Positions 8,895 through 18,650 are shown, counted from the first letter of the stretch. The stretch: DNA of 64,000 bases from Mesorhizobium sp. (GCF_024509055.1 NZ_JANINM010000022.1:1-64000), one strand, 5' to 3'. Translations and numbers: made by a program. Notes: generated by a model from the letters alone, not told the origin.

Positions 8895-10460
8895 ATGAGC
8901 GAAGCAGCAACCGAATCACGCAGCAACGCCACCGAATATACGGTGAGCGAGATTTCCGGCGCCCTGAAGCGCACGGTCGAGGACGCCTTCGGCAATGTGC
9001 GGGTGCGTGGCGAGATTTCTGGTTATCGCGGACCGCATTCCTCGGGCCATGCCTATTTCGCGCTGAAGGACGACCGCGCGCGGATCGACGCGGTGGTGTG
9101 GAAGACCACCATGGGCCGCCTGAAATTCCGCCCCGAGGAAGGGATGGAAGTGATCGCCAGCGGCAAGCTGACGACCTATCCCGGCAAATCCAACTACCAG
9201 ATCGTTATCGACAACCTCGAGCCGGCGGGCGCCGGCGCGCTGATGGCGCTGCTGGAGGAGCGCAAGCGCCGACTGCAGGCGGAGGGCCTGTTCGATGCAG
9301 GCCGCAAGCGCAGGCTACCCTTCATGCCTTTGGTCATCGGCGTGGTCACCTCGCCGACCGGCTCGGTGATCCGCGACATCATCCATCGCATAAAGGACCG
9401 GTTCCCGCTCAATGTGCTGGTCTGGCCGGTGAGGGTGCAGGGCGAGACGACGGCCAGGGAAGTGACGGCCGCCGTCAACGGCTTCAACGCGCTGACCTGG
9501 GATGGCCCGATAAAACAGCCGGACGTCCTGATCGTGGCGCGCGGCGGCGGTAGCCTTGAGGATCTCTGGGGATTCAACGACGAGGGGCTGGCGCGCGCCG
9601 TTGCCAACTCGCGCATCCCGGTGATCTCGGCGGTGGGGCACGAGACGGACTGGACCTTGATCGACTTCGTCGCCGACATGCGCGCGCCGACGCCGACCGG
9701 CGCGGCCGAAATCGCGGTGCCGGTGAAGGCCGACCTCGAGGCGACGCTGGCGAGCCTCGGCGCCCGGCTCAGCGCCTGTGTTTCCCGCAACCTGGAACGA
9801 AAGCGGCAGGCCGTGCGCGGCGCCGCACGGGCGCTGCCCTCGCCCGACCAACTGCTGGCATTGCCGCGCCGCCGGTTCGACGAAGCGACCAGCAGGCTCG
9901 GCCGCGGGCTCACCGTGAACATCGAGCGCAAGAGGGCGACGCTAGAGCGGCAAAGGCTGACGCCGGCGACCTTGTCGCGCCGTCTCAACGAGGCTCGCAC
10001 GTTGACGGGCCGCGACATCGCCCGCGCGCGGGCGGCCTTCTTCGCCATCGTGCGCGAGCGCAGGGCGCGGTACAAGCGCACCGCGGCAAGACTGTCGCCG
10101 GCGCCGATCGTCAGGCGGCAGAAGCTGCAGGCAGACGCGCTGGCCGGGCTGACGCGAAGGCAGGACCAGGCCATGGCGCGGCGGCTGGACCGACTGCGGG
10201 CCGCCCTTACCCAGGCGGACCGGCTGCTCGCCACGCTCTCGCACAAGGCCGTGCTGGCGCGCGGCTTCGCGCTGGTCAAGGATGCCGAAGGCGGCGTCAT
10301 CAAACGAGTCGAGGACCTTGCGCCTGGAGCAGCATTGCAGCTCGAATTTGCCGACGGTACCGCAGAGGCTATCGCCACCAGCGGCGGCGCGCGGCCGAAA
10401 CTGACCGCCAAACCGTCCGCCAAGGCCAAGGAGCCCGGCAATCAGGGCTCGTTGTTCTGA
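8895..10460 (+). CDS. xseA: Exodeoxyribonuclease VII large subunit
   Basis: A 521-residue large subunit of exonuclease VII, which degrades single-stranded DNA from both ends. The N-terminal OB fold ([30 protein letters not shown]) and the catalytic core with [17 protein letters not shown] and [16 protein letters not shown] are diagnostic. A long Arg-rich coiled-coil follows and the C-terminus carries the usual FALVKDAEG segment. The small subunit xseB is not in the window. The next gene starts 7 nt downstream and may be co-transcribed. Confidence 0.96.
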   Translation: MSEAATESRSNATEYTVSEISGALKRTVEDAFGNVRVRGEISGYRGPHSSGHAYFALKDDRARIDAVVWKTTMGRLKFRPEEGMEVIASGKLTTYPGKSNYQIVIDNLEPAGAGALMALLEERKRRLQAEGLFDAGRKRRLPFMPLVIGVVTSPTGSVIRDIIHRIKDRFPLNVLVWPVRVQGETTAREVTAAVNGFNALTWDGPIKQPDVLIVARGGGSLEDLWGFNDEGLARAVANSRIPVISAVGHETDWTLIDFVADMRAPTPTGAAEIAVPVKADLEATLASLGARLSACVSRNLERKRQAVRGAARALPSPDQLLALPRRRFDEATSRLGRGLTVNIERKRATLERQRLTPATLSRRLNEARTLTGRDIARARAAFFAIVRERRARYKRTAARLSPAPIVRRQKLQADALAGLTRRQDQAMARRLDRLRAALTQADRLLATLSHKAVLARGFALVKDAEGGVIKRVEDLAPGAALQLEFADGTAEAIATSGGARPKLTAKPSAKAKEPGNQGSLF

Positions 10461-10467
10461 GGACGGC

Positions 10468-11586
10468 ATGAGCACTCACGACCCGCATCTCCGCACCCCG
10501 TCGGGCAAGCCGCGCCTGCGCTCGTTCGGCATCGCGCTCGATGGCATGCCTGGCCGCTTCAACGCGATCACCGACGTGCCGGGTGTATCGGTCGGCTACG
10601 CGACGCTGATCTCCGGCGACGGCCCGTTGCAGGTCGGTACCGGCCCGGTGCGGACCGGCGTCACCGCGATCCTGCCAAGGCCGGTCGGCGAGCTTGCAAC
10701 GCCGGTGTTTGCCGGTGTGTTCAGCCAGAACGGCAATGGCGAGTTGACCGGCACGCACATCATCGAGGAGACCGGCGCCTTCAACTTCCCGATCACCATC
10801 ACCAACACACATTCCTGCGGCGTCACCCGCGACGGCACACTGCGCTGGATGAACAAGGTGTTGCCCACCGCGCTCGACAGCGCCTGGGGCCTGCCGGTGG
10901 CAGCGGAGACCTATGACGGGTTCCTCAACGACATCAACGGTCATCACATCGGTTTCGATCACGTCGCCGAAGCACTCGACGGAGCAATGGGCGGAGCCAT
11001 CGAGGAAGGCAGCGTCGGCGGCGGTACCGGCATGATAACCTTCGGCTTCAAGTCAGGATCCGGCACCGCCTCGCGCATCGTAGAATGGCAGGACAGGCGC
11101 TATACGCTTGGCGTGTTCGTACAGTCGAATTTCGGCAAGCGGCGCAACTTCACGATCCGCGGACAACACGTCGGATCGGAGCTGGTCGAACCGGCGATCC
11201 GCGAAGGCACGCCGCGCGCCGAAAAAGGCTCTATCATCGCCATCGTCGCCACCGACGCACCATTCCTGCCGCACCAGATGAAGCGGCTAGCGCGGCGCGT
11301 GCCGCTCGGCATCGCGATGACCGGCGGCTACGGCTATCACAGCTCGGGCGACATTTTTCTCGCCTTTTCCACAGCTAATCCGGAAGCGGCGCTGGCAGCC
11401 TCAGGGCGAATCGGACGTGTCGAGTTCATCCCCGACGTGGACATCGATCCGTTCTTCGACGCTGTGGTGCAAGGGGTCGAGGAAGCGATCCTCAATGCGC
11501 TCACCGCCAATGAGGATATGACCGGACGCGACGGCAATTTCGTGCCGGCACTGCCCAAGGCGTGGCTGAAAAGGAAATTCAGCTAG
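10468..11586 (+). CDS. DmpA-family (S58/P1) aminopeptidase
   Basis: A 372-residue N-terminal nucleophile hydrolase of the L-aminopeptidase/D-esterase DmpA family. Members self-cleave before a Ser that becomes the N-terminal nucleophile of the beta chain. Here the matching site is Gly254-Ser255 in EKGSIIAIVATDAPFLPHQ. The family motifs ITDVPGVSVGYATL, NTHSCGVTRDG and GSVGGGTGM are all present. There is no signal peptide. It lies 7 nt after xseA and could be translated from the same message; its physiological peptide or amide substrate is unknown. Confidence 0.9.
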   Translation: MSTHDPHLRTPSGKPRLRSFGIALDGMPGRFNAITDVPGVSVGYATLISGDGPLQVGTGPVRTGVTAILPRPVGELATPVFAGVFSQNGNGELTGTHIIEETGAFNFPITITNTHSCGVTRDGTLRWMNKVLPTALDSAWGLPVAAETYDGFLNDINGHHIGFDHVAEALDGAMGGAIEEGSVGGGTGMITFGFKSGSGTASRIVEWQDRRYTLGVFVQSNFGKRRNFTIRGQHVGSELVEPAIREGTPRAEKGSIIAIVATDAPFLPHQMKRLARRVPLGIAMTGGYGYHSSGDIFLAFSTANPEAALAASGRIGRVEFIPDVDIDPFFDAVVQGVEEAILNALTANEDMTGRDGNFVPALPKAWLKRKFS

Positions 11587-11625
11587 CCGAAAATTTGCGT
11601 CCCGGCTGCCGCAGGGACTACGGCC

Positions 11626-11880
11626 TTATTCAGACGGCTTGTCCGTCGCGGTGCCGTGCTCGCTCTCCTCGGCGGCTTCCTCGAGGCGCGACGCGATCAG
11701 CTCCTGGATATCGCCGACCTCTTCCTGGATATCTTCCAGAAGAATACCTGCCTCAGCAGCCCTGGCGCAGCACTCCTTGGCAAGCGTTTCGGCCTGCTCG
11801 TCGATCTTGATCGGCAAATGCTGGCAATGGACCTTTTCGCCAATCCATCCGCGCAAGAACTCGATCGCGTGTTCACTCAT
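11626..11880 (-). CDS. DUF768-like small protein
   Basis: An 84-residue acidic protein beginning MSEHAIEFLRGWIGEKV, which fits the start of DUF768 (a small-protein family mostly from Mesorhizobium, pattern roughly SxxxxxFLxxWIxxNV). The rest is a helical Glu-rich tail (EDIQEEVGDIQELIASRLEEAAEE) that could form a coiled coil. No function is known. It is convergent with the DmpA-family gene. The DUF768 call is from memory of the pattern and needs a profile search. Confidence 0.65.
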   Translation of the reverse strand: MSEHAIEFLRGWIGEKVHCQHLPIKIDEQAETLAKECCARAAEAGILLEDIQEEVGDIQELIASRLEEAAEESEHGTATDKPSE

Positions 11881-12381
11881 AATGCTTTTTCCCTAGCGGC
11901 AAAGCCGGTTGGTAGTGATGAACGCCCACACCCCGTCGAAGGATGCATGCCCCATTCGAGCCGAGTCGGCCTCGACCGGCAAGACGCCTTGCCCAAACTC
12001 GGCGCGGCCGGAGGCAGGGAACGGTTCAACGGCACGTTCAGATCATTGAGAACCATGGTTGCTTGGGCTGGGCCTATCCCTGATGCTACAATATTGTTTT
12101 TATTCGCTTTTTATCTGGTCTCAGACCCGATATTTCATCACGATTTGTGTCACAATGCGTAGCACGCTTTCCAGCCACTTCACGGCGCGCCATCCAGGCG
12201 CGCTGCTCGAAGCCGCCGGTATATAGTGACATCCTCATTGAATGTCGACTCTCTCTCCTCATCCCTTAGGAGCATAAGGCGCCGACCGGTGGATATCCGG
12301 GGCGGTTCCTTGCCAGGGCCCAGCGCCTTTCACTCCACAAATCCGCTCTCAGGATCGCACCGGAGGCATCGAACAATGCCC
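11881..12381. other. Gene-poor interval, nothing recognised
   Basis: About 500 nt upstream of the first catabolic promoter. Short frames exist on both strands but lack ribosome-binding sites and family-like sequence. Positions 12,060-12,160 are clearly more AT-rich than the surroundings. This may mark the junction between core genome and the catabolic island, but I see no repeat, integrase or tRNA here. Confidence 0.5.
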
Positions 12382-12410
12382 TTGCGGCCCTCACGGCTGC
12401 TGACTATAGT
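12382..12410 (+). promoter_or_regulatory. Sigma-70-like promoter of the enoyl-CoA hydratase operon
   Basis: TTGCGG (12382-12387) and TATAGT (12405-12410) are separated by exactly 17 nt. The predicted transcription start is around 12417, inside or next to the IclR-like palindrome at 12419, and 39 nt before the ATG at 12456. Confidence 0.6.
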
Positions 12411-12418
12411 CGCGGATA

Positions 12419-12433
12419 TGAAATTAAATTCCA
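12419..12433. promoter_or_regulatory. IclR-type operator (15-bp palindrome)
   Basis: The sequence TGAAATT-A-AATTCCA has symmetric half-sites (TGAAATT / TGGAATT) and resembles the published E. coli IclR consensus TGGAAATNATTTCCA. A near-identical copy (one substitution) lies at 43519-43533 next to the iclR-like gene. Placement over the predicted transcription start fits repression. Confidence 0.65.
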
Positions 12434-12455
12434 CTCTCTGGATTTCGCAGTAAAA

Positions 12456-13247
12456 ATGAGTTCCGCGAGCGATCAATCTCTCGTCGTAGTCGAGAGTCGC
12501 CCTGTCGAAAACGTAGGGCTGGTAGAAATCAATCGTCCCGAAGTGCGCAACGCGCTGAACCTGGAGGTGCGGGAGAAGCTGGCTGCCGCGGTGGCCGGTT
12601 TTTCGGAAGACCCGGAAATCCGGGCGATCGTCATCACGGGGCGCGGCGGCAATTTCGCGGGAGGCGCCGACATAAAGGCGTTCGAGAAGCTCGGCTCGGC
12701 CGATATGCTTCTGCAACGCACCCACCGCTACTGGGATGTGATCGCCAAATGTCCGAAACCGGTCATTGCCGCGGTCGAGGGGTTCGCGCTCGGCGGCGGC
12801 TGCGAGCTTGCCATGCATGCCGACATCATCGTTGCGGCACGCACAGCCACTTTCGGCCAGCCGGAGGTCAAGCTGGGGCTGATGCCGGGCGCCGGCGGCA
12901 CCCAGCGCCTGCTCAGGGCAATCGGAAAGTACAAGACGCTGATGCTGGTTCTGACAGGCGACATGTTTCCGGCGGAAGATGCCGAGCGCGCCGGCCTTGT
13001 CAGCACCCTCACGGATGAGGGCCAGGCCCTGCAGCAGGCGCTGCAGATCGCCCAGAAGATCAGCCGTCTCCCGCCGCTGGCCGTCGAGCAGATCAAGGAA
13101 GCCGTCATCCATGGCGAGGACGCTCCGCTGGAAACGGCGCTGAGGCTGGAACGAAAGGCGTTCCAGCTGCTCTTCGATACGGCCGACAAGCGGGAAGGCA
13201 TTGCCGCCTTCATCGAGAAGCGCAAGCCCTCGTTCAAGGGGCGCTGA
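12456..13247 (+). CDS. Enoyl-CoA hydratase/isomerase family protein
   Basis: A 263-residue crotonase-fold protein, likely hydrating a 2-enoyl-CoA to the 3-hydroxyacyl-CoA. The oxyanion-hole segments GRGGNFAGGADIKAF and ALGGGCELAMHADI are intact, and both acidic positions of true hydratases are present (Glu in GGCELA and Glu in QPEVKLGLMPGAGG), so hydration is more likely than a hydrolase or isomerase role. It opens the operon hydratase, dehydrogenase, fused E1 and binding protein, behind a good promoter and an IclR-like palindrome. Chain length or ring substrate cannot be deduced. Confidence 0.9.
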   Translation: MSSASDQSLVVVESRPVENVGLVEINRPEVRNALNLEVREKLAAAVAGFSEDPEIRAIVITGRGGNFAGGADIKAFEKLGSADMLLQRTHRYWDVIAKCPKPVIAAVEGFALGGGCELAMHADIIVAARTATFGQPEVKLGLMPGAGGTQRLLRAIGKYKTLMLVLTGDMFPAEDAERAGLVSTLTDEGQALQQALQIAQKISRLPPLAVEQIKEAVIHGEDAPLETALRLERKAFQLLFDTADKREGIAAFIEKRKPSFKGR

Positions 13248-13266
13248 CTTGGAGGGCGCGGGAGGG

Positions 13267-14781
13267 GTGTCCAGAGATCGGATCGAGAAGGCCGGCGTCG
13301 TCGGCGCCGGGGTAATGGGCTCCGGCATAGCCGAAGTCCTTGCCGCGGCAGGCATCGACGTGATGATCGTCGATGAAGCGCCGGGAAAGGCGGCGGCCGC
13401 CGTAGAGCAGATCGCATCGCGGCAGCGCGGCCGGGTAACTGCGGGCAAAATCAGCGCGGATACGGTCGAAAAGCTGCTGGCCCGCATCGAGCCCGTCGAA
13501 GCCCTCGACCGCCTGGCAGGCGTCGATCTGGTCGTGGAAGCCATCATCGAGCGCATCGAGCCGAAGCGCCAGCTCATCGAGGCCTTGGAAAAGATCGTTG
13601 GGCCGGATGCAATCATCGCGACCAATACCTCGTCGCTGTCGGTGACGGCGATCGCGGCCGCGGCGAAACGGCCGCAGCGGGTCGCCGGCTACCACTTCTT
13701 CAATCCCGTGCCGGTGATGAAGCTGGTCGAGGTCATCCCCGGCGCCCACACGGCGCCCGAAGTGGAGCGCGTGCTGGTCGATCTCGCGACCCGCTTCGGC
13801 CACCGCCCGGTTGTCGCCGCCGACACACCCGGTTTCATCGTCAACCACGCTGGCCGCGCCTTTGGCACCGAAGCCCTGGCGATGCTGCGCGAAGGTGTCG
13901 CCTCGATCGGCGAGATCGACGCGATCCTGCGCGATGCCGCCGGTTTCAAGATGGGTCCGTTCGAGCTGATGGATCTGACCGGCCTCGACGTCTCGCACCC
14001 GGTGATGGAAAGCGTCTACACCCAGTTCTACCAAGACCCGCGCTACCGCCCTTCCGTCATCGCCGCGCAGCGCGTGGCGGCGGGCCTGCTCGGCCGCAAG
14101 GCGGGGCGCGGCTTCTACAGCTACGACGGCAACCGACAGGTCGCGCCGCCGGAAACGGCACAGCCGGCCGAGGCTGGAATTCCAAGACAAGTTACCGTTG
14201 TCGCCGACAATGACGCGGGCGACATGCAAATGCTGGTCGCTTCGACCGGCGCCAGCGTTTCCGGCCTCGAGGGGCCGGCACCCGAGAAGGACGGTCTCAT
14301 CCTGGTGGGGTTGGAGGGACACGATGTCGCCGGCGCGGCGCTCCGCCTCGGCCTGCCGCCTTCACTGTGCGTCGGGTTCGATCCCTATTTCGGCCTGGAC
14401 CGTCATATCACGCTGGTCGCATCGGCCGCGACATCCGATCACGCCAAAGGCGCGGCCCTCGCGCTCGTCAGAAGCACCGGCCGCAAAGCGACGCTCGTGA
14501 ACGACAGCTGCGGCGCGGTCTGCCAGCGCGTCGTTGCGATGATCGTCAACATCGGCAGCGAGATCGTCGAACAGAAGATCGCGTCGGCGGTGGATGTCGA
14601 CGCCGCCGTGCGGCTGGGGCTCGGCTACCCGCACGGACCGCTGGAATGGGGCAACAAGCTCGGCCCTGCCCGCATTCTGCGCATCCTGGACACGATCCAT
14701 GACCGCACCCGGGATCCCCGCTACCGGGCAAGCCTGTGGCTGCGCCGGCGCGCGGAACTGGGGCTGGCGCTGGAAGAATAA
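13267..14781 (+). CDS. 3-Hydroxyacyl-CoA dehydrogenase (PaaH/PaaC type)
   Basis: A roughly 504-residue NAD-dependent dehydrogenase oxidising 3-hydroxyacyl-CoA to 3-oxoacyl-CoA. It has the Rossmann motif GAGVMGSGIAEVLAAAG, the catalytic His segment GYHFFNPVPVMKLVEVI, and two C-terminal helical dimerisation domains (the second starts near residue 400 with a SCGAVCQRVVAM segment), the length and layout of the phenylacetate-pathway PaaH class. No ATG fits; GTG 13267 with GGAGG 11 nt upstream is preferred, and TTG 13249 is possible. It follows the hydratase by about 20 nt, so the two steps are coupled. Confidence 0.88.
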   Translation: MSRDRIEKAGVVGAGVMGSGIAEVLAAAGIDVMIVDEAPGKAAAAVEQIASRQRGRVTAGKISADTVEKLLARIEPVEALDRLAGVDLVVEAIIERIEPKRQLIEALEKIVGPDAIIATNTSSLSVTAIAAAAKRPQRVAGYHFFNPVPVMKLVEVIPGAHTAPEVERVLVDLATRFGHRPVVAADTPGFIVNHAGRAFGTEALAMLREGVASIGEIDAILRDAAGFKMGPFELMDLTGLDVSHPVMESVYTQFYQDPRYRPSVIAAQRVAAGLLGRKAGRGFYSYDGNRQVAPPETAQPAEAGIPRQVTVVADNDAGDMQMLVASTGASVSGLEGPAPEKDGLILVGLEGHDVAGAALRLGLPPSLCVGFDPYFGLDRHITLVASAATSDHAKGAALALVRSTGRKATLVNDSCGAVCQRVVAMIVNIGSEIVEQKIASAVDVDAAVRLGLGYPHGPLEWGNKLGPARILRILDTIHDRTRDPRYRASLWLRRRAELGLALEE

Positions 14782-14801
14782 GTTGGCCGGGAGGAGTTGA
14801 T

Positions 14802-16979
14802 TTGGCCCAAAAGCATGAGTTGAAGCCCTCGGCGCCGTGGTACCGGATCGAGGTGGACGAGTCCGACTGGTCGAACGTTCCCGCGCCGGACCTCGTTCGC
14901 CTTTACACCCAGATGAAGCTGATCCGGCGGTTCGAGGAAAAGATCCTTGACCTGGAGAAGGCCGGCCTCATCCATGGGCCGGCCCATGCCAGCATCGGCC
15001 AGGAGGCGGCGGCCGTCGGCGCCGTTTCGATGCTGCGCGCCAACGATCAGATCAATGGCACGCATCGCGCGCACCATCAGGTGCTGACCAAGCTGGTCAA
15101 TGCGCAGACCGAGCCGGGCTTCGATATCCTGAACCAGGATTTCACGCAGCGTATGGACGACGCCGTCTACCGCTTCATGGCGGAGATCATGGGCCTTTCG
15201 CCAGGCTATTGCGAGGGACGCGGCGGCTCGATGCACATGCGCCACGCCGAGTCCGGCGTCGCCGGCACCAGCGCTATCGTCGGCGGCAACATTCCGCATG
15301 CCGTCGGCTATGCGCTTGCCGACAACGTCCTCGGCCGGGATGGTATCTCGGTTGCATTCTTCGGCGATGGCGCCTCGCTGCAGGGCGCTGCTTATGAATC
15401 GATGAACATCGCGGCGGCCTACAAGCTGCCCGTCATCTTCTTCGTCGAGAACAATCTCTACGCCGTCTCCACGCATATCGACGACGTGACGGCCGAACCC
15501 AGGATCGCCTCGCGCGGTCCGATGCTCGGCTTCACCGGCATCGAGTGCGACGGCATGGACGTGGTCGCGGTCCACCGCGCGATGTCCGATGCGATCGAGA
15601 CGATCCGCGCCGGACGCGGCCCGGTCGTTATCGAAGCGAAATGCTACCGCCACTTCCACCAGAGCGGCAGCAAGACCGGGAGCGAGTTTGGCTATCGCAG
15701 CCGCGAGGAAGAGCAGGAATGGCTGAAGCGCGACCCGGTGCGCCTCGCGGAGACGCGGCTTGCCAAGCTGGGGATTCTCGACAGCGCTAGCCTGGCCTTG
15801 ATCGACGAGCGCCTGAGCGCGGTCGTCCAGTCGGCGGCCAACCGCTTGACGGAAACGGCGCCGGGCAGCAACCAGCTTCGCATACCGGAAGCCCTATGGC
15901 CGTCCGCGCTGTCGGTGGATACAGGCATCCTGGCGCCGCCTTCCGAAGCCGACGGGCTCAACCATCGCGAGATGGAGGACTTCGCGCCCGACCAGCTCGT
16001 CAAAGCCCGTTTCGTCACGGCCGCCGGCGAGGCGCTCGGCGCGGCAATGGCGGCCGACCCGACCATTGTCGTGCTTGGCGAGGACGTCCACCGGCTGCGC
16101 GGCGGCGTGAGCGGCTTTACCCGTTCCGCCCTCGAGCAGTTCCCCGGTCGCGTGCTGGCCATGCCGATCGCCGAGAACGGCTTCACCGGCGTGGCACTGG
16201 GGGCGGCGCTGCGCGGGCTTCGGCCCATCGTCGAAATCATGTTCGGCGATTTCTGTTTCGTCGCGGCCGACCAGATCGCCAACGGCATCGCCAAGGTAAG
16301 GCATATGTTCGGCGACGGGTTTCCGGTGCCGCTCATCATGCGCGTGCGCGTATCGCCGCATACCGGCTACGGCTCGCAGCATTCGGGCGACCCGGCGGCG
16401 CTGTTCAGGATGTTCCCGGGCTGGCACGTGGTCTCGCCGACGACGGCCTTCGACTATGTCGGGCTGCTGAACACGGCGCTCAGGACCAACGACCCTGTCG
16501 CGATTATCGAGCATGTCGAGTTCTACCAGCGCGAGAGCATGGTGCCGCGCGACGAGCGCGACTACTGCATCCCGTTCGGCAAGGCCAAGATCGTACGGCC
16601 CGGTTCGGCCTGCACCGTTCTCGCAACGTCCGTCATGGTCCCCGCCGCCATGAAGGTCGCGGAAGAAACCGGCATCGATGCCGAGATCATCGACATGCGC
16701 AGCATCGGCCAGCTCACGACCGACTGGCCGCTTGTGCTGTCATCCATCGCCAAGACAAACCGGGTCGTCATCGTCGAGCAGGTCGCGAGCGGCCTTTCGC
16801 TTGGCCGGCACTGGATCGCCGAGATCCAGGCACGCGCCTTCGACGACCTCGACCACGAAATACTCCACGTCACCGGCAGCCTTTCGGCGCCCGTCGTTTC
16901 GGCCGTTCTGAACAAGGCCGCGCTGGGTTCCACCGAGAAGCTACGGCAGGCGATGGAGTTGATCACCGAAAGTGCGTGA
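14802..16979 (+). CDS. Fused alpha/beta TPP-dependent 2-oxoacid (acetoin-type) dehydrogenase E1
   Basis: A 725-residue fusion of E1-alpha and E1-beta. The alpha half carries the TPP motif from GDG (188-190) to ENN (216-218) and RGGSMHM; the beta half begins near residue 398 with GEDVHRLRGGVSGFT, followed by PIAENGFTGVALGAA and SPHTGYGSQHSGD, ending in the transketolase C-terminal domain. Such E1s transfer an acyl group to a lipoyl E2. A matching lipoyl protein is encoded at 44501, and no E3 is seen. The start is TTG 14802, 6 nt after GGGAGGAG; no ATG is available. The true substrate (2-oxo acid, acetoin-like ketol or other) is unresolved. Confidence 0.88.
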   Translation: MAQKHELKPSAPWYRIEVDESDWSNVPAPDLVRLYTQMKLIRRFEEKILDLEKAGLIHGPAHASIGQEAAAVGAVSMLRANDQINGTHRAHHQVLTKLVNAQTEPGFDILNQDFTQRMDDAVYRFMAEIMGLSPGYCEGRGGSMHMRHAESGVAGTSAIVGGNIPHAVGYALADNVLGRDGISVAFFGDGASLQGAAYESMNIAAAYKLPVIFFVENNLYAVSTHIDDVTAEPRIASRGPMLGFTGIECDGMDVVAVHRAMSDAIETIRAGRGPVVIEAKCYRHFHQSGSKTGSEFGYRSREEEQEWLKRDPVRLAETRLAKLGILDSASLALIDERLSAVVQSAANRLTETAPGSNQLRIPEALWPSALSVDTGILAPPSEADGLNHREMEDFAPDQLVKARFVTAAGEALGAAMAADPTIVVLGEDVHRLRGGVSGFTRSALEQFPGRVLAMPIAENGFTGVALGAALRGLRPIVEIMFGDFCFVAADQIANGIAKVRHMFGDGFPVPLIMRVRVSPHTGYGSQHSGDPAALFRMFPGWHVVSPTTAFDYVGLLNTALRTNDPVAIIEHVEFYQRESMVPRDERDYCIPFGKAKIVRPGSACTVLATSVMVPAAMKVAEETGIDAEIIDMRSIGQLTTDWPLVLSSIAKTNRVVIVEQVASGLSLGRHWIAEIQARAFDDLDHEILHVTGSLSAPVVSAVLNKAALGSTEKLRQAMELITESA

Positions 16980-17007
16980 ACCGAAAAGTGCCAGAAGGAG
17001 CATGGTA

Positions 17008-18606
17008 ATGAGACTGGGGAACTCGAAATACTGGAAGACGCTCGCAGCGGCGACGATGCTTGGCGGCCTCGTCGCCACGGCGATGCCGGCGGCGGCCAAG
17101 ACACTGGTCATCGCCCGCGACATGGATGTCAACTCGCTCGATATCCACAAGAGCTGGTGCGACACCTGCATGATCTACAATGCCGCGGTCTATGACGGCC
17201 TGCTCGCGCTGGACAAGAACAACAAGCTGGTGCCGGTGATCGCCGAGAGCTGGACGGTCAATGACGACCAGACCGTCTTCACCTTCAAGCTCAACCCAAA
17301 GGCCGTGTTCTCGGACGGCTCCAAGGTCGAGTCAAAGGACGTGAAGTGGTCGTGGGAGCGGCTGAAGAACATCAAGGGCAGCCCGTCCGACCTCGCCTCG
17401 GCGATTGCATCGGTGGAAACGCCTGACGCCGAAACCGTCATCGTGAAGACCACAGAGCCCGATTCCGAGTTGTTGAACGTCCTGGCGGCAAGCTATTTCG
17501 GCATCGTCAACAGCAAGGTGGCGCAGGCTGAAGGCAAGGCCATGGCAGGTGCCGACGCGGCGCAGTCCGACCCGGCCGAACCGTGGTTCCTGGCGCATTC
17601 GGCGGGCGCCGGTCCGTTCGTGCTCGAATCCTACCAGCCGGGGGCGGAACTCAGGCTGAAGCGCAACGAAAAATACTGGCGCGAACCGGCCAAGGTCGAC
17701 GAGATCGTCATCCGCCAGGTCGGCGATGCTGTTGCCCAGGCCCAGTTGCTGCAGAGCGGCCAGGCCGACGTCGCCATGAACATCGATCCGGAGACGGCCA
17801 AGACGCTGACTGGCCCGAACGTCAAAACGGAATCGGCTCCGTCCAACAACTTCGTCTACATTGCCATCAGCCCCGGCGCCGTCGCCAACCCCTTCCCGAT
17901 GACCGCCGACATCCGCGAAGCGGTCTCGCTCGCCGTCGATCGCAAGTCGCTTGTCGACTTCACTTTGGGCGAAGGCAATGGCCGGCTGATTTCCGTGCCC
18001 TTCCCGCTGGATTTTCCCGGCGGCTCCGGACATTCGATCCCGGAATACAGCCCGGACAAGGCCAAGGAGCTGCTGTCCAAGGCAGGCCACGCCGACGGCT
18101 TCACGCTTGAAGCGATCTATCCGAAGCTGAACGTCTACGGCGTCGACTTCACGCTCGCCATGCAGAAGATCCAGCAGGACCTGGCGGCGGTCAACATCAA
18201 GCTGGAACTCAAGCCGGTCGAATTCCCGAACTGGCGCGAGGCGGCGAACAAGGATCACATCCCGTTCACCTTCGTCTTCTTCGCTCCCGACTTCTACGGC
18301 ACGTCGCAATATGTGAACTATTTCGGACTGGCGCCGGATTCGACCTGGGCCAAGCGCGCGGGCGCCGCCACCGACCCGTCCTTCGTCCTCAAGGACACCA
18401 AAGAGATGCTGGCCGAGGCATTGAAATCTTCGCCCGAAAAGGCCGAGAAAATCTATTTCGATATCGGCGAGAAGATCAAAGCGCAGAACGTGATCATTCC
18501 GATGATCAGCCCGAACACCATCCTGGCTTACGGCAGCAAGGTCCATGGCGTTCGCAGTTCGCCGAGCTCAAACGTTCCGCTCTACGAGATTTCGCTCGAC
18601 GACTGA
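17008..18606 (+). CDS. Peptide-type (family 5) ABC substrate-binding protein
   Basis: A 532-residue periplasmic binding protein of the DppA/OppA family with a Sec signal peptide (cleavage likely after PAAAK region, about residue 28) and the family-5 pattern of SBP (VYDGLLALDKNNKLVPVIAESW, then DIREAVSLAVDRKSL). ATG 17008 has AAGGAG with ideal spacing; the in-frame ATG 17002 is too close to it. It is the last gene of the hydratase operon and has no permease genes beside it. The dpp-like permeases at 39.5-43.4 kb lack a binding protein, so the two sets probably form one importer. Confidence 0.92.
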   Translation: MRLGNSKYWKTLAAATMLGGLVATAMPAAAKTLVIARDMDVNSLDIHKSWCDTCMIYNAAVYDGLLALDKNNKLVPVIAESWTVNDDQTVFTFKLNPKAVFSDGSKVESKDVKWSWERLKNIKGSPSDLASAIASVETPDAETVIVKTTEPDSELLNVLAASYFGIVNSKVAQAEGKAMAGADAAQSDPAEPWFLAHSAGAGPFVLESYQPGAELRLKRNEKYWREPAKVDEIVIRQVGDAVAQAQLLQSGQADVAMNIDPETAKTLTGPNVKTESAPSNNFVYIAISPGAVANPFPMTADIREAVSLAVDRKSLVDFTLGEGNGRLISVPFPLDFPGGSGHSIPEYSPDKAKELLSKAGHADGFTLEAIYPKLNVYGVDFTLAMQKIQQDLAAVNIKLELKPVEFPNWREAANKDHIPFTFVFFAPDFYGTSQYVNYFGLAPDSTWAKRAGAATDPSFVLKDTKEMLAEALKSSPEKAEKIYFDIGEKIKAQNVIIPMISPNTILAYGSKVHGVRSSPSSNVPLYEISLDD

Positions 18607-18623
18607 GGTCGCAATCCATGTAT

Positions 18624-18650
18624 CCGCGAGGCCCTTGGATGGGCTCGCGG
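18624..18650 (+). terminator. Hairpin after the binding-protein gene
   Basis: CCGCGAGGCCC and GGGCTCGCGG pair along about 10 bp (one bulged G) around a short loop, 18 nt after the stop codon. The T-tract is poor, so termination may be partial. Confidence 0.55.

Noticed and set aside
11656..12162. 168-codon plus-strand frame
   Set aside because: Overlaps the DUF768-like gene on the other strand, and the part beyond it has no family resemblance.
12226..12453. 75-codon plus-strand frame before the hydratase gene
   Set aside because: It covers the predicted promoter and operator, has no ribosome-binding site, and is Ser/Arg-rich noise.
15896..17008. 370-codon Arg-rich frame inside the E1 gene
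   Set aside because: Shifted-frame shadow of the E1 beta region.
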